This document shows, in pieces, positions 47,001-54,816 of a stretch of 64,000 nucleotides of DNA. Position numbers and translations under genes: made by a program. Origin of the DNA: DATFVA01 sp963774455 (GTDB lineage: Bacteria > Bacteroidota > Ignavibacteria > Ignavibacteriales > Ignavibacteriaceae). Position 1 is the stretch's first letter. Each line of letters starts with the position of its first letter. The stretch covers positions 496,001 to 560,000 of the forward strand of contig CAVZFD010000004.1 in NCBI GenBank assembly GCA_963774455.1, given 5' to 3'. The notes beneath the pieces were generated by a model, which searched no databases, had not been told where the DNA came from, and saw only the letters and a list, made by a program, of their open reading frames with translations.

Positions 47001-47074
47001 AGTTCACCGGAAACAATCTGAAGTTAAAGACTCCGAAAAATTCCATCATCACAATCAAAGCATACTTTAAGTAA
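43982..47074 (+). CDS. GH38-family alpha-mannosidase (N terminus displaced by frameshift)
   Basis: About 1030 residues in the main frame. After an N-terminal beta module (WLRKEIILPETILGKPVEGK), the GH38 domain shows FFDSNAHIDAAWLWREKE (zinc-binding His/Asp), WEAIGGMWIEPDCNLIDGP, HIGWNPDSFGYNWNMP (nucleophile Asp) and VLFGVGDHGGGPSIEMID. The middle three-helix and C-terminal beta domains (ENEYFKITVDPDSGWIKSIFD) complete a family II mannosidase. Retaining hydrolysis of alpha-mannosides is family knowledge. With the leader at 43834 the intended product would be exported. It lies downstream of a sugar importer. Confidence 0.9.
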   Translation: MPDRIEGDPTSADFDDSAWGILRVEEQNYEDSCWLRKEIILPETILGKPVEGKITFLVTVDDYGYFYVNGENKGYFPWDGEFTLTENARPGDKFLIAIKAINTGGPLRLIRARIDMAGTKDLRQSILDFSLSMKVGQKLLSFDTYQTNARVKTDPGIDKSKQDKEEKTRLNELLQKLASEVDIEALGKGDITTFKASMDNVRSQLQPIKDFAKKFTLFFDSNAHIDAAWLWREKETIAVCKNTFSSVFHMMDEKPEFTFTQSAAQYYKWMEDYYPDVFSGIKQKMAAGRWEAIGGMWIEPDCNLIDGPSWMRQILYAKKYFKKELGADIHIGWNPDSFGYNWNMPMFYQNAGIDAFVTQKIGWNDTNVFPYRVFWWESPDGSKILSYFPFDYVNTITQAYGLVDWLRQFEANTGFTNMLVLFGVGDHGGGPSIEMIDRIQHLRTLDIYPNVVYGTTKEYLDWMKKQDLSEVPVWNDELYLEYHRGTYTTQAKMKKYNRLSEIKLTNTEKLSSLSNLLFKGPYRSNDLEEAWQGVMLNQFHDLLPGSGIREIYIDAMKTYRHSLDIADFNTIEALKNISNNINTSFVKDGKPLIVFNPLSWERKDIVQFELSEGDLTSYAVYDKDGKEVPSQLIKTGTYKNEIIFTAERVPSYGYKVYYLKENDSPDLSGNKLTSNNAIENEYFKITVDPDSGWIKSIFDKKNGREVLAGAGNRLQMLEDKPTAWDAWNIGWTGVEFPMNLRKIELKEDGPVRTVLSVYHDYLKPGVVKDFPTPNFPSSFFRQDIILYKGIDRIDFLTDADWWEEKTMLKVEFPLAVQDTEATYEIPYGYIQRSTQRNTPWNKARFEVSAIRWADVSNNGYGVSLLNNSKYGYDVRDNVMRLSLLRSPNWPDPTADRGEHQIEYSLYPHKGSWRDGNTVNKGYDFNYKLIPFLAGVHKGSLPAEYSFVKVNAPNLILTTFKKAEDENAYIFQWYESEGKDTEAEIEFPEAPVRVVKSNFMEEDGESLKFTGNNLKLKTPKNSIITIKAYFK

Positions 47075-47189
47075 GTATAGTTCATCGCGGACACAGCAAT
47101 GCCTTCGGGATGTCGATAAAACGATCCCGTTGTAGCGATATGGTGCCTGTTAAGCCTTGACAATGTTCGGCTGCAGGAAATAGTTCGGT

Positions 47190-47855
47190 CTATTCCGGCT
47201 TTAGAGAAACCGCTGCTGTGCTGGTCCAGAACACCTTCTTTTTATAAACTGACGATCCCGCAAGTGCAAGGTAAATAACGGGCGAAGGATCTGAGTTCAG
47301 CGCCTTCTTTATTTCCTTATCAGGAATGAAATCCAGACTATAGCTGCCGTCCTGAGAAGCTTCGGTTATTTCAGAATAAATCGGTAAAACGGCGCCTTCG
47401 TATTTGTTAAAATACAGGATGACAAAGACTTTTGCCGGGAAATGAATGTTTCCAGTAGTCGGTAAAAAACAACTTATTCGCAATACTCCATTTTGAACCG
47501 AAGCTGAGGACAATTTTAGCGGGAGTCCCTCCGGAGTAATAGCATTTGATACGGTTAAAAACCCATCCTTAACTTTTTTTGCATTACGCGACATCATTTT
47601 CTGGAAAGGACTTGACCCATTAACTTTAGCTAGTTTCCAGATTTCCTTAAGTGCAGGATTCGCATTGATAGTCGACGATAATGAAACAGCTGAAGCAAAA
47701 TTTTTTCTTCCTCTTACAGCTAGTTTGGATTGACTGATCTTATGAGATGTACGTTTAGAGCTAAGTACTTTTTTATCCCTGAAATTTTTAACAATAAAAT
47801 TACCTACTGATCCGGTAGCATTTTCAAGGAGGATTGAATTTTTTAAGATGGCCAT
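47190..47855 (-). CDS. Hypothetical protein (DUF6266-like pattern)
   Basis: A 221-residue basic protein with GAGGGG before the ATG. The opening MAILKNSILLENATGSVGNF then LAVRGRKNFASAVSLSS resembles Bacteroidota DUF6266 proteins (a GxxGN-type start, an RxxF segment, then a beta domain), with a C-terminal two-strand domain containing ISCFLPTTGNIHFPAKVFV. The resemblance is by pattern and not certain. No signal peptide. The 11-bp array at 47929 lies just upstream. Confidence 0.6.
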   Translation of the reverse strand: MAILKNSILLENATGSVGNFIVKNFRDKKVLSSKRTSHKISQSKLAVRGRKNFASAVSLSSTINANPALKEIWKLAKVNGSSPFQKMMSRNAKKVKDGFLTVSNAITPEGLPLKLSSASVQNGVLRISCFLPTTGNIHFPAKVFVILYFNKYEGAVLPIYSEITEASQDGSYSLDFIPDKEIKKALNSDPSPVIYLALAGSSVYKKKVFWTSTAAVSLKPE

Positions 47856-47928
47856 ATTCCCCTCAGATTTTTTGCTTCAAAATTTAATCAATTTCCATCT
47901 TATAAGCCAATGGAAAGCAGCTAATTCC

Positions 47929-47961
47929 GCACTAAATGCGCACTAAATGCGCACTAAATGC
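47929..47961. repeat. Three-unit 11-bp array GCACTAAATGC
   Basis: GCACTAAATGC three times in direct, exactly adjacent order, then a partial GCTTTAAAT. Each unit has GC/GC ends, a short dyad. It is 74 bp upstream of the 47855 start and 157 bp upstream of the 48118 start, so it could act on either divergent promoter. Confidence 0.8.
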
Positions 47962-48117
47962 GCTTTAAATACCAGGTGCCGGACAGGTTCAAAAGTTCTC
48001 TTTTACCGCTCATAATTAACAGGAACCACTCATAACAACTTCACAGAAAGTGAGTAACATTTCCTTTTCTTTACAGTCTAAAAGGGCAAAAGGAATTACA
48101 TAATTGAGTGGAAGGTT

Positions 48118-50298
48118 ATGAAAAAATTACTACTTCTTATATTGTTTTCAACTTTAATCTTCGCCGCTTCAAGCAAGAATCAGAATAAGATATTTCTTTT
48201 GAAAGAGGTGGATACAGGGATAAAAATTGACGGAGTGATTGATGCTGAATGGAATAAGGTGGATTCAGTAAGCGATTTCTTTCAGCTTCAGCCGTATTTC
48301 GGGCAGCAGCCTTCACGCAGAACAATAGCAAAAGTTTTAACTACCAGGGATGCGTTGTACTGCCTGATGGTATGTTATGATAACCGGAATGATATCCAGG
48401 CGAGCACAGGTTCAATTGACAATTTTGAGGGTGATGTAGTTTCCATTATGCTTGACTCTTTTAATGATGAAAAGACTGCGTACAAGTTTGCCGTTTCTGC
48501 TTCAGGAGTTCAGGCCGATTGCCGTCTGCTGGACGATGCGAGAAACAGAGACTACAGCTGGGATGGTATATGGTTTGCTGATTCGAAGGTATACGACTGG
48601 GGGTACGTTGTTGAAATGAAAATTCCCTATAAGTCGTTTCAGTATGATGACAAAGCGAATTCCTGGGGACTTGATTTCGACAGATGGATTCCCAAGCAGG
48701 CAGAGGATTTGTATTGGTGCAGCTACGAACAGAATGAAGGTCAGCGGATTTCGAAGTTCGGAAAACTAGTTTTTGAAAACTTCAGACCAGCCGTGAAGGG
48801 AGTAAACCTTGAAGCATATCCTGTGGGGATCTCAAAAGCAAGATTGACGGAAAATAATAAGTATGATGTTGAAGCCAAGTTAGGGTTGGATCTGCTTTAT
48901 AATCCTTCACCCAAACTAAAATTTCAGCTTACCGCAAATCCCGACTTCGCCCAGATAGAAGCCGATCCTTTTTCGTTTAATATCTCCAGGTATGAATCAT
49001 ACTTCTCAGAAAGAAGGCCGTTCTTTACTGAAGGAAACGAAATATTTATGGCTTCCGGAAAACAGTCGAATACAGGATTTTACAGTCCCCTTGAATTATT
49101 TTATTCACGCAGAATAGGTAGGAAGCTGCCTGACGGCTCTGAAGTTCCTCTTTACGCAGGTGCAAAAGCTTTTGGTAGAATAAATGACTTAGAGTATGGC
49201 GGCTTTATTGCGATGACCGGAGAAAAAAACTATTCAGATGATGGTAAACATCTAACCGAAGACCAGGCATATTTCGGTTCTGTGAGATTAAAGAGACAGA
49301 TATTCGGCAACTCACAGGCAGGGATCCTTTTTGTCGGTAAGCAGACTAAAGACAGTACCTATGGTGTTATCGATATCGATGGTGCATTCAGGCAGTCGGA
49401 GTGGCAGTTATCATATCAGATTGCGAGATCAATTAAAAATTCTGAAGGCGACTTTGCGTTTTCTACAGGTTTCATCAGTATGACAGAAAACTGGCTAACA
49501 TTTGCACGAAGCCGTTATATCGGTGAAAAGTTTGATATCAGTGAAGTCGGTTATGTGCCGTGGACAGGAACGGGAGAATTTACGGCCATTACCGGTCCTG
49601 TATTTAATTATGAAACCGGCTATATACGTCAGATCCTAATTTACGCGGGACCATTTTTTAACTATGAAAAGGCTGATAACTTCACCGATTATTTAGGGCT
49701 GTTGGGTTTTAATATGCAGTTGAGGGATAACTGGGGATATGAAATAAATACTCAGTACGGAAAAGCAAAAGATGAAGGCTTGGAATATTCCACTTATGCT
49801 TTTTCAATGAGCTCATGGTATAATATTAGTCCTAAATGGAGCGGAAATTTATACGGAGGGTATGAAAAGAGATATAATTTCCCGCGTGAATATCTGGCCC
49901 CTTATTCCTGGGCCGGTATTAGTTTCAATTGGAAGGCAGCAGACATCCTTGATCTCGGAACTTCATATGATATGTATGTTGAAGGGAATCCTGAAGGACA
50001 CGTAGAGGATATAACCTATAACGCACGCCCTTACTTCTCACTGACCCCAATAAATAATTTAAATGTGAGGGTGTATGTGGATAACGTATTCATTAAATCT
50101 GTTGACAGGCTTGATCATGTTATTGCGGGATTCCTTTTCTCATACAATTTTTCTCCAAAGTCCTGGATCTACTTTGCCTTCAATGAAGTAAGGGACCGCG
50201 GAGATCAGTTTGACAAATCGGGCAATTTGCTCCCTCACAGAATGCACACCGTGGAGAGGGCTGGAGTAGCAAAGATCAAATATCTATATTATTTCTAA
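48118..50298 (+). CDS. CBM9-like / DUF5916 outer-membrane barrel protein
   Basis: A 726-residue protein. Signal peptide 1-19. The N-terminal ~200 residues form a CBM9/DOMON-like beta sandwich (GIKIDGVIDAEWNKVD, FEGDVVSIMLDSFNDEKTAY, WGYVVEMKIPYKSFQYDD). The rest is a DUF5916-type barrel starting RWIPKQAEDLYWCSYEQNEG, with NPDFAQIEADPFSFNISRYE and FSERRPFFTEGNEIF. The C-terminal strand ends in Phe (KIKYLYYF). Likely a surface carbohydrate-binding or uptake protein; the ligand is unknown. It has its own terminator and GGAAGG ribosome site. Confidence 0.85.
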   Translation: MKKLLLLILFSTLIFAASSKNQNKIFLLKEVDTGIKIDGVIDAEWNKVDSVSDFFQLQPYFGQQPSRRTIAKVLTTRDALYCLMVCYDNRNDIQASTGSIDNFEGDVVSIMLDSFNDEKTAYKFAVSASGVQADCRLLDDARNRDYSWDGIWFADSKVYDWGYVVEMKIPYKSFQYDDKANSWGLDFDRWIPKQAEDLYWCSYEQNEGQRISKFGKLVFENFRPAVKGVNLEAYPVGISKARLTENNKYDVEAKLGLDLLYNPSPKLKFQLTANPDFAQIEADPFSFNISRYESYFSERRPFFTEGNEIFMASGKQSNTGFYSPLELFYSRRIGRKLPDGSEVPLYAGAKAFGRINDLEYGGFIAMTGEKNYSDDGKHLTEDQAYFGSVRLKRQIFGNSQAGILFVGKQTKDSTYGVIDIDGAFRQSEWQLSYQIARSIKNSEGDFAFSTGFISMTENWLTFARSRYIGEKFDISEVGYVPWTGTGEFTAITGPVFNYETGYIRQILIYAGPFFNYEKADNFTDYLGLLGFNMQLRDNWGYEINTQYGKAKDEGLEYSTYAFSMSSWYNISPKWSGNLYGGYEKRYNFPREYLAPYSWAGISFNWKAADILDLGTSYDMYVEGNPEGHVEDITYNARPYFSLTPINNLNVRVYVDNVFIKSVDRLDHVIAGFLFSYNFSPKSWIYFAFNEVRDRGDQFDKSGNLLPHRMHTVERAGVAKIKYLYYF

Positions 50299-50337
50299 TG
50301 CCCATACCGGCGACATAAATCCTCCGGGAATTTATAA

Positions 50338-50360
50338 AGGGCCCTTACCGGGCTCTTTTT
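50338..50360 (+). terminator. Intrinsic terminator of the DUF5916 gene
   Basis: AGGGCCC (50338-50344), loop TTACC, GGGCTCT (50350-50356, one G-U pair), then TTTTT. It lies 40 bp past the stop. Confidence 0.8.
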
Positions 50361-50423
50361 ATTTTATTACCGGATAAAATAAGTCAAGTGACTTTAGAGA
50401 GTAAGCGGCAGCGTATGTGGGTA

Positions 50424-50459
50424 AATCACCCGGTTATGTTTTTCATAACCCGTGTGATT
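50424..50459. other. Long imperfect hairpin
   Basis: AATCACCCGGTTATG (50424-50438), loop TTTTT, CATAACCCGTGTGATT (50444-50459), about 15 pairs with one mismatch and one bulge. In the gap between the DUF5916 terminator and the Memo-like gene; no T-run. Confidence 0.4.
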
Positions 50460-50539
50460 AACCCCCGCCTTTCAAAAAACTGGACTTAAAACCAACTTAT
50501 AAGTGAGATAACAGGGCCTAATTATAATTAAGCGAGGGA

Positions 50540-51613
50540 TTATTTCACATAAATCCCTGCCGAAAGAAATCCGCACCAATGCTCAAGAGAAAACGGTGCA
50601 GTTGTCCCCATATGAGTACCGTATACCGGGAGCGGCTTTTCTGTCCATGTATCCGAGTATTTTAACAGTTTCCCGCTAAGGGTCTGCAGGTTCAGTTCAT
50701 CAGCAATATGATAGATCGACAGGAGTCCGAACGGAACAGAATATTTTCCGCACCATAGAGGAACGGGCGTTTTTATTTCGGGGCTTCCGGATAATTCCTT
50801 TGATAATCCTTGTATAGCATCAAAAGTCAGTGCTGCATTAATATAGGTGTCAGCGATTCTCCTGTCATTCTCGGTAGCTTCACGGTGAGCTTTCTCATCC
50901 TTCCCGAAAGGTGAGTTATCAAAGTCATCTCCATAATGATCGGCATCGGTTGAGATCAGGAAGAATATATCCTTTCCCGGCTTAAGGTTATTCGAGGTTA
51001 TATATTCCTTAATAATCGCTGCCAGTTCTGTTGAAATAGAATCCATTCTCCGGAAAGGCATCGCGGTAACCATAATAGGTGTAATTTTAACATCACGATT
51101 ATAGTACTGCAGGAAAGGAACGAGAGCCTCAATTGAGTGCTCGATATCCTGAGCCTTATTGCTTACCATATAATAATTTTTATCCAGCTTTGATTTTATA
51201 AACTCCCTGAGTGGAGATATTTCAACATCCTTATACGGTCCCTTCCAGACTTTATACTCATCGAGGATAAGGAGATTCTGAGGATCGTTCATTGCTTCAC
51301 GGACAGTACCATGAGTAACGCCGAAGATCACCACTTCTTTTGCGTGAATTAGGGGATAGAGGGGGTAGTAAACCCGGCCTGCATATAGAAAATCATCATG
51401 CGGAGAGATCCCTCCAATCAAATTACCCCTACCCGAATTTTCGACTTCAGAATTTGCAGATAGATATTCCATAAGAGTATCCATTTCAGAAGCGCGCCAG
51501 CAGAAACCGACATTATCTCTTACGGGCCTTACATTATTTTCCTGAGCCGATGCCATAATATTAAACAATAAAATTATTATAAGAATAGTTAACTGAACAC
51601 AGCAGTTTTTCAT
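50540..51613 (-). CDS. Exported Memo-like (AmmeMemoRadiSam system protein B family) protein
   Basis: A 357-residue protein. A 23-residue signal peptide (LTILIIILLFNIMASAQ) precedes a Memo domain with SPHDDFLYAGRVYYPLYP, VVIFGVTHG, QDIEHSIEALVPFLQ and STDADHYGDDF, corresponding to the His/Asp/Cys-type metal pocket of Memo; the Tyr/His residues are present. Most bacterial homologues are cytosolic partners of AMMECR1 and a radical SAM enzyme, neither seen here. The exported form is unusual. Divergent from the 51690 gene with 76 bp between starts. Confidence 0.85.
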   Translation of the reverse strand: MKNCCVQLTILIIILLFNIMASAQENNVRPVRDNVGFCWRASEMDTLMEYLSANSEVENSGRGNLIGGISPHDDFLYAGRVYYPLYPLIHAKEVVIFGVTHGTVREAMNDPQNLLILDEYKVWKGPYKDVEISPLREFIKSKLDKNYYMVSNKAQDIEHSIEALVPFLQYYNRDVKITPIMVTAMPFRRMDSISTELAAIIKEYITSNNLKPGKDIFFLISTDADHYGDDFDNSPFGKDEKAHREATENDRRIADTYINAALTFDAIQGLSKELSGSPEIKTPVPLWCGKYSVPFGLLSIYHIADELNLQTLSGKLLKYSDTWTEKPLPVYGTHMGTTAPFSLEHWCGFLSAGIYVK

Positions 51614-51689
51614 TTTTCCAAGCTCCCGGATATATAAATAATGAGGTATTCATTTAGCAAAATTTTCTTAATTTTCCAATCAGCAAAAT

Positions 51690-52829
51690 ATGATAAAAAA
51701 CAAAAAAAAATATCTTCTATTCTACCTTAAAACAGGTGGAGGACACTTTGCTCCCGCGTCGTCTCTTGCGAATTACTTTAAACGACATCATACATCTGAA
51801 GTTGAGCCTGTTCTTATCGACGGATTTGCCATGACCAACAGGGTTGTGAAGAACCTAATTGAAGAAGGATACCGGAATCTGCAGTCGAAGGCGAAATGGG
51901 CATATGAAGCTATATACGCATTCAATAAAATTTCGTTATTCGCCAGGACCTCCTGTTATATCGTTTCGAAGTCTTCGGTAAAATACATCAGGGAAAAAAT
52001 TGAGGAAGAGAAACCGGTAAAAATTATAATACTGCATTTCTTCCTGATTGAGCCGGTGTACGAAGCTGTAAAAAAATTAAAGCTGAACATTCCGGTTTTT
52101 ACAATTGTGACTGACCCATACACGGCACATCCCATGTGGTTTCTTAGAAAAGACCAGAGATTCATCATCTTCAGTGAAAAATTAAAAGAAACACTTTCAC
52201 CCAGGATTTCTCCTGACCGGCTTAATGTTTTCCCTTTTATCCTGGAAGAGAAATTCTCTCAGCCAATTCCTGAGTCAGCCATCAGGCTTCTGAAGGTAGA
52301 AATGGGATTTGATCCGGGCAATAAAATTATCCTGATTCTGGGAGGAGGAGATGGAATTCCTCATGGCAGAACAATCCTGGAAAAAATTATTACTTCGAAG
52401 CCCGGAGCTGCAGTAGCGGTAGTGGCCGGTAAAAATAAATCATTATACGCAGCAGCAAAAAAGCTGAAGGAAAAACATCCCGACGTTCCCGTAAAGGTTT
52501 ATGAGTTTATAAGCTTCGTATATGAACTACTGAATATCTCCGATGTTGTAATCACCAAGGGTGGTGCATCCACCATAATGGAGATACTTATGTTAAATAA
52601 AGTTCCAGTAGTGAACAATTTCATCTGGGAACAGGAAAAGGGAAACATTGATTTTGTTCAGGAGAATGAACTTGGAATTTTTGAAAGGAATATTTCAGTC
52701 ATACCTGAAGTTGTGGGGCGACTAATAGATGACGATGAATATTATGGAAAGTTTACAAAAAACATAAAACGACTTTGTATGAAGAACGGCGTTGCAGATG
52801 TAGCGGAATTCTTGTTTAAGTTCGAATAA
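51690..52829 (+). CDS. MGDG-synthase-type glycosyltransferase (GT28-like)
   Basis: A 379-residue protein of the GT-B fold. The N-terminal half has TGGGHFAPASSLANYF and FTIVTDPYTAHPMWF, typical of the MGDG_synth domain; the C-terminal half has ILGGGDGIPHGR, VYEFISFVYELLNISDVVIT and KGGASTIMEILMLNKVPVV, the nucleotide-sugar site. It should transfer a hexose to a diacylglycerol or similar lipid; donor and acceptor unknown. No signal peptide; peripheral membrane association expected. A 63-codon gene ends 5 bp away on the other strand. Confidence 0.88.
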   Translation: MIKNKKKYLLFYLKTGGGHFAPASSLANYFKRHHTSEVEPVLIDGFAMTNRVVKNLIEEGYRNLQSKAKWAYEAIYAFNKISLFARTSCYIVSKSSVKYIREKIEEEKPVKIIILHFFLIEPVYEAVKKLKLNIPVFTIVTDPYTAHPMWFLRKDQRFIIFSEKLKETLSPRISPDRLNVFPFILEEKFSQPIPESAIRLLKVEMGFDPGNKIILILGGGDGIPHGRTILEKIITSKPGAAVAVVAGKNKSLYAAAKKLKEKHPDVPVKVYEFISFVYELLNISDVVITKGGASTIMEILMLNKVPVVNNFIWEQEKGNIDFVQENELGIFERNISVIPEVVGRLIDDDEYYGKFTKNIKRLCMKNGVADVAEFLFKFE

Positions 52830-52834
52830 AGAAA

Positions 52835-53026
52835 TTATTTAGAAGCCGGTTGTCTTAACTCTTTAAGGATTTTCTGGATAACCGTCCTTTTAGATTTCAG
52901 CTTCTCACGGTAATCCATACTATCGGTATCAGTAATTTCCATTCCGAGATCCGACAAGTAACTATCCAGTGCTTCAGCTAAAACTTCTTTTACTGAATCC
53001 GAAAATATTATAGTTGTATCAGGCAT
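52835..53026 (-). CDS. Small acidic-basic helical protein, unknown
   Basis: A 63-residue protein starting MPDTTIIFSDSVKEVL, weak ribosome signal GGGAAA. Predicted mostly helical, with a lysine-rich C terminus (REKLKSKRTVIQKILKEL). No recognised family. Convergent with the glycosyltransferase with 5 bp between stops, which supports it weakly. Confidence 0.45.
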   Translation of the reverse strand: MPDTTIIFSDSVKEVLAEALDSYLSDLGMEITDTDSMDYREKLKSKRTVIQKILKELRQPASK

Positions 53027-53173
53027 TTTCCCAAAACTATTTTAAATCATAGGGCATCAAATTAGGAATCACTGCAAATGATAGAGATTGTGATAGAGTT
53101 TTATAATGCTTAAAGGCTAGATAAGTAAAAATCCGTTAAGTTTCAATAATATGAAACAAAAGCATTATGGCAG

Positions 53174-53247
53174 GGAGCCTTCATTATGTCCAGGGAAATT
53201 CAATATGGGAAATTCAATATTTCCAGGAGCTTCATTTTGTCCAGAGG
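53174..53247. repeat. 14-bp tandem duplication inside a 22-bp direct repeat
   Basis: GGGAAATTCAATAT occurs twice back to back (53193-53206, 53207-53220). Around it, GGAGCCTTCATTATGTCCAG (53174) and GGAGCTTCATTTTGTCCAG (53226) are near-direct repeats 52 bp apart. Seems a decayed minisatellite at the operon's 3' side. Confidence 0.6.
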
Positions 53248-53257
53248 ACTTGCTTAT

Positions 53258-54115
53258 TTATCGAGCAGCAGTTTGAGCAGGTTCCAACTCCTCAGTCTTT
53301 ACCTTTTCAAGTACATTTTTTATAATTTTCGAACAATTCTCATCAACCAGCAAAGTTCCTCCGAAAGTTATCGAAGAAGCTGAAAATAACAGGCCATGCT
53401 GTCCATCTGATTCCCTTACAATCATATCTGCACCGCCTCTGAATCTGTTGGAACCTTTAGCAATCAGTTCTATATCAGCAGGGACTTCGGAGCTGAGTTT
53501 ATCGGTTTCCCATCCGGAGCCGCCTCTTCCTTTAAGTCGGGCCATTCCGGGTCTTGAGGATGGATCTTTGATGATATCGGGGTGAAGATTATCCAGCTGG
53601 TTGTTGAGACAATTCTGCCCAAAACTATCATTTATATTGAGATTGGTATCTTTAAAGGCCCAATGATCGGGATCCATTACTTTATAAGGTGCGCAGTTGC
53701 CATATCCGCTCATATCAAATCGTACTCCGATAACCTGAGCTTCATCCTCTGTCGTCTCACCGAATTTCAGACTTACGCATCTTAAGCTGCTATCGCCGTA
53801 ATATTCAACTTCCCTATAGATAGAATTACCGGACAGGTTAAGAATATTTCCTCCATTATTGAAAAAAGATTTTAACCCCGCAAACATTTCCTTGCTCCAG
53901 TATTCCGAGTGGGTACTGAGAACCAGAGTTTTATAATTCTGCAGAAGTTCCGGATTGTTATGAAGTTCGAATCCGCTGACTACATCATAGCCATACTTCT
54001 CTCTTTCCAGCCAGGCAAGGATTCGCCATTCACCTTCAGCGAGGTGACTGGTAAACTGCTGAGCGGGATCTGTACTGTTAATACTGCAGTTAGGATGCGG
54101 TCTGATTATAGACAA
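53258..54115 (-). CDS. Dimethylformamidase-large-subunit-like protein, fragment 3 (C-terminal)
   Basis: Third and largest piece (285 residues from a TTG; the frame is open further upstream). It carries the recognisable core: AEGEWRILAWLEREKYGYDV, ELLQNYKTLVLSTHSEYWSK and NNGGNILNLSGNSIYREVEY, which match the C-terminal GATase-like domain of the N,N-dimethylformamidase beta-subunit family. Upstream in the same phase the frame encodes GSQGPAIKRYVRFIGLKFLP, joining fragment 2 once a missing G is supplied at 54263-54265. It is the last member of the exopolysaccharide operon. Confidence 0.7.
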   Translation of the reverse strand: MSIIRPHPNCSINSTDPAQQFTSHLAEGEWRILAWLEREKYGYDVVSGFELHNNPELLQNYKTLVLSTHSEYWSKEMFAGLKSFFNNGGNILNLSGNSIYREVEYYGDSSLRCVSLKFGETTEDEAQVIGVRFDMSGYGNCAPYKVMDPDHWAFKDTNLNINDSFGQNCLNNQLDNLHPDIIKDPSSRPGMARLKGRGGSGWETDKLSSEVPADIELIAKGSNRFRGGADMIVRESDGQHGLLFSASSITFGGTLLVDENCSKIIKNVLEKVKTEELEPAQTAAR

Positions 54116-54231
54116 TTTCTTAAATTGAAAAGCATCGGGGTGATCTTTGATAGAAACTACTATGTTTTTCTTAATAACTTCGCGAAGACCTTTTTTAATA
54201 CTTTCCGGCAGAAATTTAAGTCCGATAAATC

Positions 54232-54816
54232 TTACATAACGTTTAATGGCCGGACCCTGTGACCCGAGTTCTCGAAATTCCTATACCTGCTTCTTCCTCC
54301 CCATATATTGTAAGTCTGCCAGTTATTCGTACTGGTAAGAACAAACAATTTAGTTCTTCTGCCGTAATCTTTAGGTTTTGGGGAGACAACAAAACTTAGA
54401 TTATAAAACCTCTGCTCATTCGACAGGGAAGTGACTTTAAGAGTATACAGACCTGAATCAAGATCTTCAGGAAGCCGATAATGAAATGAGGACTGCCATT
54501 CGAGACCTGTATCAACAAAAAATCTATCCGGCATTTCCTGAACCATTGCCATAAAGGAGCCTATCTGCATAACGCAATTGGCTTTAAGTCCGTTTCTGAA
54601 TAATTCAGCTTTATAGTTAGCGCTTGAACTAATATAAGCTGTTATTTCCTCGCCGGGAGTAAAGCTATGTCTATCCTGATACCCGATAATTTCATCTTCG
54701 AGCAGACGAATGATCTTCGGAAAAGATTTTCCTATAACGATGGTCCTTTTTGATGAAGCCCTTTTTATCAAAAGAAACTCTATAAACTTTTTCCGAATTG
54801 AAGGAAAACTGACCAT
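54232..54816 (-). CDS. Dimethylformamidase-like protein, fragment 2 (middle)
   Basis: A 194-residue frame whose real sequence starts near TIVIGKSFPKIIRLLEDE and continues with GYQDRHSFTPGEEITAYISS and YNLSFVVSPKPKDYGRRTKL to YNIWGGRSRYRNFENSG. Its first ~20 residues are out-of-phase noise. It fuses to fragment 1 if one base is removed from AAAAAGG (complement of 54745-54751), and to fragment 3 if one G is added at 54263-54265. Confidence 0.65.
   Translation of the reverse strand: MVSFPSIRKKFIEFLLIKRASSKRTIVIGKSFPKIIRLLEDEIIGYQDRHSFTPGEEITAYISSSANYKAELFRNGLKANCVMQIGSFMAMVQEMPDRFFVDTGLEWQSSFHYRLPEDLDSGLYTLKVTSLSNEQRFYNLSFVVSPKPKDYGRRTKLFVLTSTNNWQTYNIWGGRSRYRNFENSGHRVRPLNVM

Noticed and set aside
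53942..53960. TTCGAATCC resembling a tRNA T-arm
   Set aside because: Lies within coding sequence and no cloverleaf or acceptor stem can be drawn; no tRNA found in the window.
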